Of a stretch of DNA of 64,000 bases, positions 36,713 to 49,199 are shown one piece after another (the stretch's first letter is position 1; every line of letters begins with the position of its first letter). The position numbers and the translations under genes were made by a program. This DNA is from Telopea speciosissima. Taxonomy: Eukaryota; Streptophyta; Magnoliopsida; Proteales; Proteaceae. The DNA lies in assembly GCF_018873765.1 (NCBI RefSeq), contig NC_057920.1, positions 11,793,307 to 11,857,306 of the forward strand, written 5' to 3'. Under the pieces are notes generated by a model that ran no database searches, was not told the origin of the DNA, and worked only from the letters and a program-made list of their open reading frames with translations.

Positions 36713-37100
36713 AAGTCACTATGAAAGGGTCGGTTAATAGTAGTGCTCTTTCTTTCCCGAGTCTCCTTTCGAAGGCCTTTCTTTGAAAGCCTAATCTGGT
36801 AGGGCCAGAGGTTTTGTTTGCCCTAGTAATAAGATCATGGTCTACAATCAGCTAACGCTCAGGGAGCAATCAAACTAATGCGCTAATGCACCGCACAAGC
36901 AGCAAAGCAGCAAGAAAAACGTTACTTAGGGTGGTCGTAGATCAGCAGCTTGCACGGCTTACTCAAACAAGCAACCTTAGAGTGCGCTAGAACAACGAAT
37001 GCAAACAACAGAAGAAGCCCATTTTTTGTAAGCTGATCTATGAGCACCGTTGCACGTTAGTGATTTAGGACCTGATCTAGACCACTCTCCTCCGGTGGTT
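36713..37100. other. Possible mitochondrial DNA insertion (NUMT)
   Basis: This block differs in texture from its neighbours: balanced base composition, no long A or T runs, and phrases that recall plant mitochondrial intergenic DNA (CTTTCTTTCCCGAGTCTCC, ATGCGCTAATGCACCGC, CAAGCAGCAAAGCAGCAAG). The match is from memory only. Its ends are unclear. Confidence 0.35.
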
Positions 37101-37908
37101 GAACTGATTTACAATCACCCTTAAGAGTCTTGGTTTGATTGTTGGGGCTCATCCATTGTTTGTTCATTCAAAATGACTTGTCTTTTAAGAGTTTAAAACA
37201 CTAAGAAAGTTGAGAATTAGAAACTTTTTTGTAGACTTTCTTGTCCATGATCTCCCATTTAATATCTTTCATAAACCCTTTTTTTGGGGGTAAAATCTTT
37301 CATTAAACCCTGTAGAAGGCAGAATGAACTGTATCAGTTAGGTATTGATTTTGATTTTTGAGTCTTAAAAATCGGTAAGAAACCGAGATCGATTGAACTA
37401 ACCACAACCAAAAAATTGAAAAGCCCAATAAAATTCAAGATATTTTTGACTTTTCCTATGATATATGAAATAGGACAAAGTTTTCCTCCACCCATAGAGC
37501 ACGGTTCATCCACTATCCTAGGGTTCACAAACCCCTCCTAAGGTTTTTGTATGTTCTAAAATACACTCCCGATACCCATTCCCGCTCTATGCTATCCCTC
37601 GGTGAATGGGATCCCATTCAACGTGGGTGGAGGGAAACTTGGTCTCATGAAATGATCCATGCTAGATTGATAATAAACCGATGAAGAAGGGAAAGGGCAT
37701 GATTAAAAGAAATTTATAATGGACAAATACTGTTTTGATTTTTGTAGACCAAACATTTCATCTGTTCACTTTTAATTTGACTTGATATATATAAAAGGGA
37801 GAGGGATAGGCACACCGCCCACATGTGGTAAGCTGCACCAACAAGGCATGAGACGAGGCATCATACATGAGGAGTGGGGGTCATTTTAAAGAGAGAGAGA
37901 GAGAGAAT

Positions 37909-38445
37909 GGACATTAACTTGCGGTACGAGGCCAGTGTGCCAAACTTTTCTTATATTAAAAACCAAACAAATCTATCGAGGCTCAACCAAATCGAGGGGT
38001 TGACACCCGGTGGGTCTAAATTGGTTCGAGTTTAAGTCATACGATACCCTAAACATTTATTAGCAAAACGGAAGTAAAAAAACAAAAAGCGAAAAAGACA
38101 AGGGCACAATAAACAAATTAGTATAGGGATCTAATTTTGGTAAAAAATAATAAATGTGATAGGATGGAGAGACAACGGACATTAACTTGCAGTATGAGGG
38201 TAGTGTGCCAATCTTTTCTTATATTAAAAACCAAACAAATCTATCGAAACTGAACCGAATTGAGGGGTTGGCATCCAGTGGGTCAAAATTGGTTCGAGTT
38301 TAAGTCATATGTTACCATAACCATTTATTAGGAAAACGAAAGTAAAAAAAAAAAAAAAAAAAGCGAAAAAGACGAGAGTACAATAAACAAAATGGTATTG
38401 AGATCTAATTTTGGTAACAAATAATAAATTTGACGGGATTCCTAA
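37909..38445. repeat. 268-bp tandem duplication
   Basis: ACATTAACTTGC starts at 37911 and again at 38179. Both copies contain 'cttttcttatattaaaaaccaaacaaatctatcga', 'ttggttcgagtttaagtcata' and 'gatctaattttggta'. They differ at many positions, and copy 2 has a longer A run. The function is unknown and there is no reading frame. Confidence 0.85.
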
Positions 38446-38807
38446 CGGTACCAGTACCAAAATACCAGTTAAGTATCAGATGGAATTGGAACTACCAAGA
38501 CCCTTTCAAAGGGTATATTTTACGTTCTTGTGTTCAATTTTTATGACTATAGTTTGATGTATTTGGACGGTATTTTCTCTTACGAAGGTTTCAGCTGATG
38601 GACCTTTACTTTTGTTTCTATAAACTTGTTTAGTGATTATACTAAAACCATATATGGACTTGTTTATTTCGTCCTCATTTATTCATAATCATCATTTTGA
38701 GAAGCTTACATGTGATCTTAAGGAGTTTGAAGAAGTAAAATCATGAAATTCCATATGGTTTTATATTCTATGTTGCTTTATTAAGTGAGAATCACCTTAG
38801 ATCTCAT

Positions 38808-39480
38808 AATAGTGAAAAGATCCACAACTTTTGATAATAGAAACATCTTAATAAGAACCATTAAAAATTTTCTCCCTCTTAATAATCGGGACTGAAACGT
38901 ACCATAACCTAAAGTTGTTCTTTAGACTAAATTCCACCTGTCCTAATCTTGTCATTGTGGCCAAAGATTTAAAGTATGTGCATTTTAACCTTACAATGAT
39001 ACAACTTTTTATATGAATAGCATAGATACAATAAATGAAATCAAAACAAGGGAAAAGTATCTGCATGACGATTCTTGGATTCAGCTCCTTTCCTACGAGC
39101 ACCCCATCTGGTGAGTGCTAGTGAGGCATCCACCGCGGGGCTGCTCACATTTGATAATAGTGAAAAGATCCATAACATTTGATAATAGAAACATCTTAAT
39201 AAGAACCACTAAAAATTTTCTCCCTGTTAATAATCGGGACTGAGACGTACCATAACCTAAAGTTGTTCTTTAGACTAAATTCCACCTGTCCTAATCTTGT
39301 AATTGTGGTCAAAGATTTAAAGTATGTGCATTTTAACCTTACAATGATACAACTTTTAATATGAATAGCATAGTTAAAATGTTGATATAAAAAAAATAAA
39401 TGAAATCAAAACAAGGGAAAAGTATCCGCATGACGATTCTTGGATTCAGCTCCTTTCCTGCGAGCACCCCATTTGGTGAG
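38808..39480. repeat. 348-bp tandem duplication that includes part of a MITE
   Basis: AGTGAAAAGATCCA starts at 38811 and 39159. The copies are highly similar over about 300 bp ('cttaataagaacca.taaaaattttctccct', 'ttagactaaattccacctgtcctaatc'). Both run into the left end of the foldback element at 39442; in copy 1 that element is cut short at about 39142. Confidence 0.88.
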
Positions 39481-39607
39481 TGCCAGTGAGGCATCAACGC
39501 CCCAGGTTATGTGCCTAGCCCCACCTGGCGTGCATAGAGCAGCCCTATTGTTGGATGCCTCATTGGGAACTCACTGAGCTCGGTGCTCACTGGAGAGGAG
39601 CCCGATC
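39442..39607. mobile_element. hAT-like foldback MITE; a truncated copy lies at 39072-39142
   Basis: Left end GGATTCAGCTCCTTTCCTGC and right end CACTGGAGAGGAGCCCGATC are inverted repeats, with GCGAGCACC pairing GGTGCTC inside. The flanks CGATTCTT (39434-39441) and CGATTATT (39608-39615) match at 7 of 8 bases, an aged 8-bp duplication. The ends resemble the elements at 31313 and 59999. Confidence 0.7.
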
Positions 39608-40059
39608 CGATTATTCTCTCTCCTTCCAAACCCCCTTATTGTATGATTGTAACTCAAACCCTCCATTCACCTGAACTAGTACTCAGGCGTCGGAGGAAAC
39701 CTTCTCCCTACAAACAAAATCAAAATGAATACTTATGCAAAGTTGCAAACACAATATTCATATAGATTACCTCTCAATGGGCTCTACTAATATGAACCAA
39801 AATAATGAAAAGGTTCCCTCAACATACTCAACATGTCATAGCATCTGAAATTTGTATGGTTTGTTTTTTTTTTTTTGTTGGTAAAACTTTGTATGATTGA
39901 TAATGACAATTGTTTTACTTGTATAAGAAAGCCCCTCTAACAATAACTAGTTATACAATCTCTAGGATATCTAACTTTACCAGATTAATGGACTTACGGA
40001 CCTTTTAAACTTAATTCCTCACAGTTTTACAACAAACCAAGACTTAGATTGGAGACCAT

Positions 40060-40315
40060 GGTTTTGAGGAATCGGTATCAGATCAGTCGATCCATATTGA
40101 TATCAGTGAAGACCGATATAAATTCATGGCCAATCCTGTATCGGTATAGACAAGGGTAAAAATATAGGGAGAAAAAAAAAAGACTAATTATTGGTGAATT
40201 GGTATGAACAAGGATAAAAATGTAAAAAAAAAAAAAAAAAAATTTTAAGAAAACATGACTAATCTAAATCGATATCGACAAAGATGGATACCAATACCAA
40301 TTACTAAAACCTGCT
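40060..40315. repeat. CGATAT-family dispersed repeat
   Basis: From 'catggttttgaggaatcggtatcag' to 'gataccaataccaattactaaaacc'; the ends GGTTTTGAG and ACTAAAACC are roughly inverted. Poly-A runs and two 'aaggataaaaatgtaaa'-like segments lie inside. Confidence 0.55.
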
Positions 40316-42640
40316 CCAGACACATACAACTCTACAACAGAAAATTATCTCCTCTAATTCCCTGCTCGGCCCAATTCCCCCAATGCCTGTATTAATAAGG
40401 GGTGGTGGATCCCACTCGAGCATAGTGTTTGAGCAAGGGTAAGGTGATCATTGCACCACCCTCTTCTTACGGGCACTGGGAGACTGGGTCGAGTAGGAAA
40501 TTGAAGGGGACAAAGATCCACTCTACAACTGTAATTGTCAAGAGAATAAAATATAGTTTTCTTGAAGCTGGATGGCACAAGATCTCGAAGCACGATCTTA
40601 TTATCTATTCTTGTTGAGAATGATGTTAAGATTGCTTTTTACTATTCTTGGGACTATGCTTATCTACCACTGACTATTGTAATCTGTAAACTAGAATAGA
40701 ATAGCAAGGGTTCTTGAGCGGCTAGAGTTTCTCCATGACACGAAATATTTTATTTATTATTTTTAAGCTCCTTATTTTTAAGAAAGAAAAAAATAATTTA
40801 AAAAATTCATATGAGGGAGCATTGAAAACCCGAAATCCTCTATGGTTTCAGAAAGAAAATCTTTCCCCAAAATTGAAAAAGTCAATCACACGTTTTTTTC
40901 CCCCAATTTCAACGCTCTTATGAGCTCATTATACATTCAATTTTTCATTAGGGGGAGGGTCTTCCATGCCGACACTGTAAGGGGAGTTTTTTATTTTTTA
41001 TTTTTTATTTTTTATCTTATACCAATCATGTTGCGGGAAACGGTTTTATCTAGTAAGAGGTTAAGGAGAAGAGAGAGTATTACTGCAAGACCTATATGAT
41101 CAAGGAAGAGAGAAAATGGAAAAGCATCCTCAACCAGTCGCCATGGGGGATCCTTTTCCCCTTTCAGTGGAAGTTTTCCCATGACACGAGATACCCCTTG
41201 CTCTCTCATAGTCTCTCTTCTCCCTCATAACCTCCTTGACACTCTTTCCGTTGCTCTACTGACAAAATCGATCGACACTTGGGCAATGTTATGGCCATAG
41301 TTAATAAGTTCAGGTATGACAAAAAAAAACAGGTACCAATACATAAAGGTATTAATTAGACGACAATAATAATTAAAAAAAAATTCAGCACAAAAGCATG
41401 TATAAAAATAATACAATATGTGTTTAATATGATACTTCCGTTAAAATTTGGAAGCAAAAATACAGGCATGTTTCACTATGCAACAAGCACGTACATCACC
41501 TGATTATAAATAGAATTATAGCATATAGACTATGATTTTAACAAGTATGGTATACTTGAGGATGCGTGGGGGGGGGGTGTATACCAATCACACTTGGGGA
41601 AACAATTTTACCCAAAAAGGGTCTATGCGTACAAAGGCATTGGTTCGAATGTAATTCTTTTATTTCATTGGGGCTAAACGGTCTTTTCGCACATAAAGAC
41701 ATTGGTTTGTGTCTAGACATAACAACCACGAGACTAGTTAGCATTCTATTTCCCAAAAAATAATCATCAATTTACAAGTAAATATGAGCCAGAATTACTG
41801 TATGTTTGTCTTCTTTTACTAAAGAAGGAAATTAATCTGGATCAATTAATTGGAGTATTGGACCACATCAAATACCTAAGAATGCCTAGATGATTCAGTT
41901 CTGAGTCTTCTAATTGGACCACATTATATGTATTTTTCTGCACAAAAGGGCTGGAGAATTTGAACCATAACATTCCTAATTTTGTTGTTTTCTTTGGATT
42001 CTTATAAAGATGGGCCGGATTATGGGCAACCCAAGCCCAGCTAAGGGTGACAAAAAAGTCAAAAGACCAAACCTTAACCCAAGCCCAGCCCAACCTTGGG
42101 TGGATAATATTAATTTTAAACCGGGCCTACCCGATCTCCTTATCCTATCCGGCCCGATATTAGAATTCTGATTTTTTTTTTTTTTCTTTCTGATATTGAC
42201 TTCTCAACTAATATTGAAAATATTTCTTTATCAGTATCTATATCTTCTATTATTTATTGATTTGTGTTATGCATATTCGATCACATGTGGGAAAAAAAAA
42301 TTTGTTTAGGGCTGAAATTGTCCACATGAAATGAGGGTGTAAATAAAAGGCTCCTTCAAAACACTACTCCAACCAATGGTGACCTAAACAAATTGATAAT
42401 TATGATTAGTGCATTATAAATTATCCTAACAAAAAAAAATAATCCAAGTCTCAAGGATATGCATTATAATTATGATTAGTATTCTGTAGTAGATTTACAC
42501 ACCATTTAAATTATTTCAAATTCTATTTATTTTTTGAGTCACAAATTGGGCCTGTTCAATCCTAGCAATATCAGATTTGTTTTATTGGGCTTAAAAAATA
42601 AGTTTGTTCCCAATTGGGCCCAAAACTGTTAACTTGAACC
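40316..42640. other. Gene-free stretch
   Basis: AT-rich. 41030-41060 and 41580-41615 share 'ataccaatca' and 'gggaaac..ttttac' words, which may be traces of a common element. A G run lies near 41570. The open frames are not protein-like. Confidence 0.4.
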
Positions 42641-42653
42641 GACAATAAATTCG

Positions 42654-42824
42654 AGGATGGGGCTCCTCTGTAGCGCAACATGGTGTGTTGCGCACATCCG
42701 AAGGCTTGCAGCGCATGGGCACGCAGCTCAATACCCTGCATGTGTGTTGGGGTACGTGCCCGAGCATGCAGGGCCGTTGGATGGTGCGCTACACACCATG
42801 TCGCGCTACGGAGGACCCAAATCC
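42654..42824. mobile_element. hAT-like foldback MITE, 171 bp, with exact 8-bp target-site duplication
   Basis: TAAATTCG lies at 42646-42653 and 42825-42832. The ends GGATGGGGCTCC and GGACCCAAATCC are inverted with few mismatches, and the arms continue through TGTAGCGCAACATGGTGTG against CACACCATGTCGCGCTACG. It is GC-rich and has no reading frame of note. Confidence 0.88.
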
Positions 42825-43739
42825 TAAATTCGAATTTGAAACCATAAAAACCATTTAACCAAAATCACTAAAATTTTATTTAACCGGAACCATTTATGAA
42901 CTGGTTTCGGTTTGGGGTATTGAAACCATTTAATGGGTTCTGGTTTCTATCCTTCATACTTTGAAACAAGCCAAAACCGAATCGATTAACAGCCTTATTA
43001 TATCTCCTATCACATCCCTAAAAAACATCACCCATTACACTAAACATGGTTCATGCGGTGATTACAAATCTAATTGATTCATCTAATCTGATTTTCGATT
43101 CATGGTAAGCTAATTTACACAAAGAGGTCAGTCAAACAAATCGAGTCGTGGAGGTAGACATGCTCAAGCCAAAATAATTTGTAATGAGACGGAAACTTTT
43201 GTAATCATTATCTCACATAATTGTGTTACTAACTCAAAAGCCTTATTAATCTACTAAAAATTAAGATATCAAATAAGTAATGAAAAATTATATTTTGATT
43301 ATGTCAGAGAGTCTCCTAATACATTATTGGGTTGTTTAGGTAGGTGTTTGGGACAAGGTGGACCCACTAGGTCCAGCCCATGTTCAAACCCAGGCCCATT
43401 TTATAGTATTTACTGGACCACATGAGTTCCTCCTTCATAAGCCAACAAAAGCATTTCACACAGCAAATTGGTCAGCACTCAATAGTATTTTTCCTTTGTC
43501 ACCATCTATTTAAAGTGCTAGATCGAGTAGATAGTTGCTTTCTAGGGCACATCCATGATTTTTTGAGCCTCTTTATAGACTTTATTTACAAGTAAAGTCC
43601 AATAAGGTTGACAATTTTTTACATGGATTGTTTACTTAGAAATGGAATGTGAGGGGAAGAAATGAAAGAAATTAATATGAAAAAAATAGAAATTAAAAAA
43701 TGAACATAAATTTTTTTTTAAAAAGTTGTAAAACTGTAA

Positions 43740-43870
43740 TTAAAAAAAAGGTATAAAGTTCTCTACATTGGGGCTCGCCCCCTGGATGACCCAAACCCGT
43801 CCATGTCCTGCCCCATGTGTTTGGGCACAACCTGCACCCAGATGCGCTCCTAAACAAAGAATTTACGTGC
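43740..43870. repeat. Decayed GC-rich element related to the foldback MITEs
   Basis: Shares words such as 'gccccatgtgtttgggcaca' and 'cctgcacccagatgcgc' with the GC-rich cores at 22151 and 48190. The arms are no longer clearly paired. Confidence 0.35.
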
Positions 43871-44044
43871 GCCCTGAAAAAAAAGATTTTCTTCTTCTTT
43901 ATCAAATCTTTTTTTAGGCGACAATATCTAGAGTCTCAAATTTTCCAAACAAAACCATCAATCTGACTTTGAGTTTGGATTGGAATTGGTTAGGATTTGC
44001 TAGATTTTGCTGGGTATACAAATGGAACCTAACCCTACATGGAC

Positions 44045-44072
<28 letters not shown>
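44045..44072. repeat. (CT)n microsatellite
   Basis: An uninterrupted CT run. Confidence 0.95.
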
Positions 44073-44075
<3 letters not shown>

Positions 44076-44317
44076 TGGCAAAGTACTACCCAAAAAAAAT
44101 GAATTAAACTCAGTTCTTAGAGGTACTTCATGGACATCTTGGTCATTTTGTATGCTTTAAAGCAATCAAAATACTGCAATTACGTGGGATATTCAAATGT
44201 TTATGTTCTTCCTAGATAATATATCTTTTTCCATTGACTCTCTATATATAAGACTGGAACTACCTTGCACCAATTCGGTGACTTTTTCAACTTTTTTCAG
44301 TGTGTCTTTCGGATTTT

Positions 44318-44550
44318 GTTTTGGGATAGTTAGGTCCTAAGGAGAATTGAACTCATGACCTCTTATTTGTGAGGTATTGGTCCTTGTTAAGGATGTAAAT
44401 TGATCAGATTCGGATTGGATGTGATTGGAGTCGGATATTCCCTGATCGAATACGGATACCTCTAAATAGATTTAGATACGGATCGAATTTGGATGTTCGA
44501 CCATTCATTTACATCTCTGCCTTGTGTAACCTGACCTTCCTCCCCCTAGA
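44318..44550 (-). mobile_element. tRNA-derived SINE fragment, interrupted by a MITE
   Basis: The minus strand holds a B-box-like CATGAGTTCAATTC and the 'accaatacctcacaaataagag' spacer, matching the SINE at 54277-54399 in order ('gaactcatga.ctctt.tttg.g' on the plus strand). The A-box side ('ttgtgtaacctgacc') resumes after 44519. It is split by the element at 44388-44519. Confidence 0.55.
44388..44519. mobile_element. Small TGTAAAT-ended MITE nested in a SINE
   Basis: CCTTGT at 44382-44387 and 44520-44525 flanks a 132-bp block whose ends, AAGGATGTAAAT and ATTTACATCTCTG, are inverted. The inside is CGGAT/ATTCGG-rich like 12493-12774. Removing the block restores SINE order. Confidence 0.6.
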
Positions 44551-44988
44551 GGATACAATTCACTCTCAATCCATATCTCTTAGATCTTGATTATCTTTTC
44601 ATCATATTCTAGAAGCTGTTGAATCTTCAAAAACCCTCAAAATCCTTATTTATTTAATTTTTTATTATTAAGTATTTGAATATTTTTTTTCGGATTCGGA
44701 TTTTGTTTATGTCAACTCAGCAACCCCTTGGGGTTGTGTCTTTCATCTTTGAAAATGTAAGAAAAGGTGGCTTATTCAGATCCACGAGGATCCACGTCAC
44801 TCTCCAAGTACGTGTAGCACTTTTTCCCACCCACATGACCTAACAAGGTTTGCTTCTTAATTATTGAGCTTGATAACTACAAGAATGTCTCTTTCAAGGC
44901 CAACCCATTCAATTGCCCAGTATAGGGTATAGGATATAGGTTAACTAATATTTCTCAAACACTACTGGACGCAATCTAATAAACAAAA

Positions 44989-45130
44989 GGGAATAGAACG
45001 CTACCCGCGCCCAGCGTGGCTTGGGTGTCTGGGATTTTCACATTTACATGGGGTAAAGCGGTCATTTCCAGACCCCCAGGGTGGTTTCTGCGTCTAGAAG
45101 TGATCACCACGTTGGGCGTGCGACCGAATA
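44989..45130. mobile_element. GC-rich foldback element, partly decayed
   Basis: CGCGCCCAGCGTGG at the left pairs with CCACGTTGGGCGTGCG at the right. The core 'catggggtaaagcggtcatttcc' is shared with 48190-48372 ('catggggtgcgacggtctttt'), so the two belong to one family. Confidence 0.55.
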
Positions 45131-45136
45131 GTAAGG

Positions 45137-45710
45137 ATGTCAATGGATATTTGAAAATCTGTTTTCGAACCGCATTCATATCCGTTTTGGAGATCCAAAT
45201 CCATCTGAAAACTAATTGGATACGAATATGATAATCCCCCTATCCGATCGATAATTATTCGATTCGTTTAGCAATCCGACGGTAATAAAATGTTTGAAAT
45301 ATTTCTTTGTGCTCCGTCTATCCGATTAAGTTTTTTTTTTTATACAATTTTATAAGTTAAGATAATGTGAATTTTTTTTCTAGATTTTCTATTGGTTTAT
45401 ATATATTGTTTTATGCATTGTGATACATGGAATCACATATCTATTAAAATAAATACAAAATAAAATAAAAAGTACAAAACATAAGAAAATCAAAGATTAA
45501 CAAGCATCGAAGAAAGGGTAGTTGCTGAACTCCCAAGTCTCAACCTTAATCCTCATCAACAAAATGGTAAAGATGTCAACGGGTAGGTTATTAATTATTT
45601 GAATCCGTCCGAAAATCGATAAGATATTATCTGAATCCGTCTGAATATAATCGAATACAAATATGATAATGTCACTATCCGACCGAATTCGATCCATTCA
45701 AATCCTTACC
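45137..45710. repeat. Two CGGAT-family element fragments
   Basis: 45137-45275 and 45568-45712 both start with 'aggatgtcaatgg' or 'agatgtcaacgg' and are rich in ATATCCG, GAATCCGTC and CCGAATTCGATCC words. They are similar to 44388-44519 and 12493-12774. Confidence 0.45.
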
Positions 45711-45719
45711 TGATAGCGT

Positions 45720-48180
45720 TCTTTCTCCCTAAACAAAATTAGGGTTTGATTTGTGGGTTTAACCTCCACATTATGAAAAACGTTACAATAGAAGCTCAGA
45801 CGGATACCCCAATCAGGAACCGACGTAACATCTTACCCTTTAGCTATTCACTTTGAGTGCTTAAGTCATGCATGGGCTTTCTTCCTAAAGCTGAAAGCGA
45901 CCTAAGAAAAAGACCATTTCATCCAAAAAATTAAAAAAAACCTAAGAAAAAGACCAATTTAAAAAAGAAAGAGGAGTGTTCACACACGTTTTCTTTATTA
46001 ATTGTTGATGGTTTCCTAAAATAGCCCACCTTAGAGAATTTTATCAAGATGGTCCAAATATCTGTCACGTGGTAAATTCTAAGGTGTCAATTCTAGGTCG
46101 CATCGGTTGGCCCGACTAAGAAACTTGAAATCGATTTGAACCGTTTGTTAAACGTGCAAGGTTTAAGTCCGAATTGAATTCGATCTATTTGGTCATTTTT
46201 TGTGCGAGTGTCCTACATGATGGCCTCACAACTGGTTTCAACTGCCTAAGAGCTTGATTAAACCCGATCCTCTAATGTCTGTTTAGAGATTAATGTCTCA
46301 GTAGCCCGTTTAGCCTGATTAAAGATCGGTACCCGATCTATTGTTTATAAATAGGATCATGCCTAACCTATGAGGACCAATTACTTAAGCAATTCGATGA
46401 CGGTGCAAGATCCTAAAATAGTGGAGATTGATTAAACCCGACCAAAATTGACCAAACTAACCAATTGACATCCCCTAGTAAATCGAATTTTGACCCAAAT
46501 TTTGTAGACAACCATAAGGTCTTCTGTTCACATGTAAAGTTTCAGACCAAATAAAGTCTCCCAAATAGCAAATTCTAGGTTTGAAAATTAAGAACTATAG
46601 AATAGTGCAGTTTAATGGTCAAAGTACCATAGACGTGCATCGAGAGTATTTGAGTATGTACTAACTATCTAGCAGCCAATTTAAATTGCTGCTTCATCAA
46701 TATTTCACGTGGCACAATGAGGATGGGCGCTTTGATAAGCTTAATTAAGTTGGGTTGTTCAAAGGAGTTTTTTCCTTCTTAAAAGTTGTACCACTCTAGC
46801 ACTCCTTAAATCCATCATGTGGAGGACTGTTTGGGGTGGCTAGTTATTGTAAAGCATTTAGTAAGTATAGTATAAATTTATATACATAGACTCTGTCATT
46901 TAACTTCAATGCTCATTATATGTTTGTTGGGTCTAGAAATCTCCATAAGTTGTCTTCTTGCCTGGTAGCCTGTGCAAAGAAGTAAGGGAGACTAGCAGGG
47001 GACTCTCCGATGCTTAAGTTCGATCTCTCTAAGCAACAATTGAGAATAATTCAGTTGGATCATGTGTGGTTATACCTGAGTATATATATAGTGCTTATGA
47101 CTAGTAGAGGCGGTGAAGGAGAGAGTCCTGATATGGTAAACTTCGTCTTTGGTAAGGGCGTTACTGGTAAAGTCCTTTTAGGAGGGTGATCCCTGTTTCA
47201 TAGGGATTGAGGTGCGCTTCTCTAATAGTTTCCTTGATGGAGTAGATTGGCGCAAGGAAAGAATAATCCAAGCTAACGTGACGTATTGCGCCGTCTTTAG
47301 TACATTCCATAGAGGAACAGATCATGGGAGTGATCTAGTACCCTTTGTTCATTATGGGGCTGTGCTTCCCTGATTATGTGGCGCAATGCAATTGGGTGGT
47401 TATATTTGGGTATAACAATGTTTAAGTAAAAGATTGTTTAAAGGTCACAGATACAAAACCTTTGCAGCTTAGAGTTTAGTAAGGGAGTGGGTTTTGGGAT
47501 GCGAGGTAATCACTTAAATCCTATTAACCATGGAATTGAACTTATCTCGAAAAATAAAGTAGATGGAACAAAGACATCTTCGAAGTGCCCTAAAAAAGTT
47601 GATGATTCTATTGGCTATGTTTTCTATACTTCTAAACGGAGTTACCGCTTAAGATTTGTCCTGCACTACTTTCGCTCAAAGTAATGGGAAACTTAATTCT
47701 TGGTAGTCCATATTCTTCCCCTAGTTTTTTGATGTATCGTCAAATGGGTTAATCTCCACGTAACCATATATGATAAAATGGATTGCTCGTTTTGCAATCT
47801 AAGATCATAAGAAATTTTTTTGTATACAAAGGACAATGTAGATATTTCTCTTTTTATCTAGTTAATGTCTTTTTTCATAACAAAAAAATTGTTGATCACC
47901 ATCTTACCTGGCATAAAAAGACGAAATTCTTTGTGTACAACCCCTATTATATAAAGATTCGAACTGAAGGTTTTTCTCAATGATGTCAGGCTTGATATAA
48001 CTAACCATGGTTAAACCAAGAAATAATCACCAAGTGATCGGGGTGTCAGTACTGCGTCACTTAGAAGCAGTATGAGATTGAACATGGTTTGATGCAATTA
48101 GTATCATTCCCAACAATTGTCATTAAATACTACAAATAATTAAATGTCTCTTGATACTCTAGATTCCTTAGATTGATTTT
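45720..48180. other. Gene-free stretch; a possible LTR-type fragment at 46960-47400
   Basis: 46975-47010 has 'ggggactctccgatgcttaagt', also present at 61719-61741, a phrase I associate with plant LTR retrotransposons (from memory). 46960-47400 could be part of such an LTR; ends were not found. The rest is unremarkable. Confidence 0.3.
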
Positions 48181-48189
48181 ATTGAGGGA

Positions 48190-48372
48190 GAAAGAACGCT
48201 ACATGGGTGTGTGCGGTGTGTTGCCCCTGTGCTAGACACATGGGTGCACAAAATGACCATTGCACCCCTGGGATTTTCCGCCTTTCCATGGGGTGCGACG
48301 GTCTTTTGGCATACCCTTGTGTCTGGGCGCAGGGGCAACGCACCATACACGCCCAGGTAACGTTCTCTTTCA
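48190..48372. mobile_element. GC-rich foldback MITE
   Basis: The left GAGAAAGAACGCTAC and right GTAACGTTCTCTTTC are inverted repeats. The arms continue (GTTGCCCCTGTGCTAGACAC against GTGTCTGGGCGCAGGGGCAAC). Both minus-strand open frames here lie inside the hairpin. No certain target-site duplication. Confidence 0.75.
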
Positions 48373-48792
48373 CTTTTTAATTACATTGGAGGAATAATCA
48401 TGCAAAAAAAAAATGAAAAGTACCATCTAATGTTATATTTATAACTTCGTTCAAGGAAGTTCTAATAGTTTTATTTACTTCTTTTTATTTTTTTTTGATA
48501 ATGTACTTTCTTCTATTTTAGTAATATATATTGGACAGTATTCTAATGAGTTTACAATCAAGATGAATGCCATCACTGAGCAACCAACATTCAAAAATAG
48601 AAAAATTAGCAAGGCCTTCATCAAACCCTAGAGAAGGTGTGGAAGAGATAGACCAGGGAGGATCAGGGCACTAGTAGCATAGAAAGTACGGTTTCAAAAA
48701 TTGGATTGGAATCAATAGAATCGGTTGACCCTTGTTGATTAATGTTGATTCTTGCAACCTACTTTAGAGTCTGCTATGAATGCTTTTTTATC

Positions 48793-49195
48793 TTCATTTT
48801 TGTCATTTTTTTATTTTCTTTTTCTGTTAGAAGGTAAAATTGTAGAAAATTTGTAAAAACTCATTTCTGATAGCAATATCTACAAGTCTTTCGAATAAAA
48901 TACACCAAAAATTCATATTTCAGTGGAAATATTTGTTTCCGAGGGTTCTGGCTGATTTCAGCCAATTCTGATGTAATTCGAATTAAAATGCTTTTTAATC
49001 TTCATTTTTGTCATTTTTTTTTTCTTTTAGAAGGTAAAATTGTAGAAATTTGTAAAAACTCATTTCTGATAGCAAGATCTACAAGTCTTTCGAATAAAAT
49101 ACACCAAAAATTCATATTTCAGTGGAAATATTTGTTTCCGAGGGTTCTGGCTGATTTCAGCCAATTCTGATATAATTCGAATTAAAATTGTTAAA
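48793..49195. repeat. 208-bp tandem duplication
   Basis: TTCATTTTTGTCATTTTTTT starts at 48793 and 49001. The copies are almost identical through 'agaaggtaaaattgtagaaa', 'caccaaaaattcatatttcagtgg' and 'gaattaaaat'. A few substitutions and small indels separate them, so the event is fairly recent. Confidence 0.9.
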
Positions 49196-49199
49196 GGCC

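Noticed and set aside
44976-45231. ORFs on both strands of about 70 codons
   Set aside because: They lie in a GC-rich foldback element and a CGGAT-type repeat.
48168-48373. Two overlapping minus-strand ORFs of 60 and 64 codons
   Set aside because: Both sit inside the foldback MITE and are by-products of its GC-rich arms.
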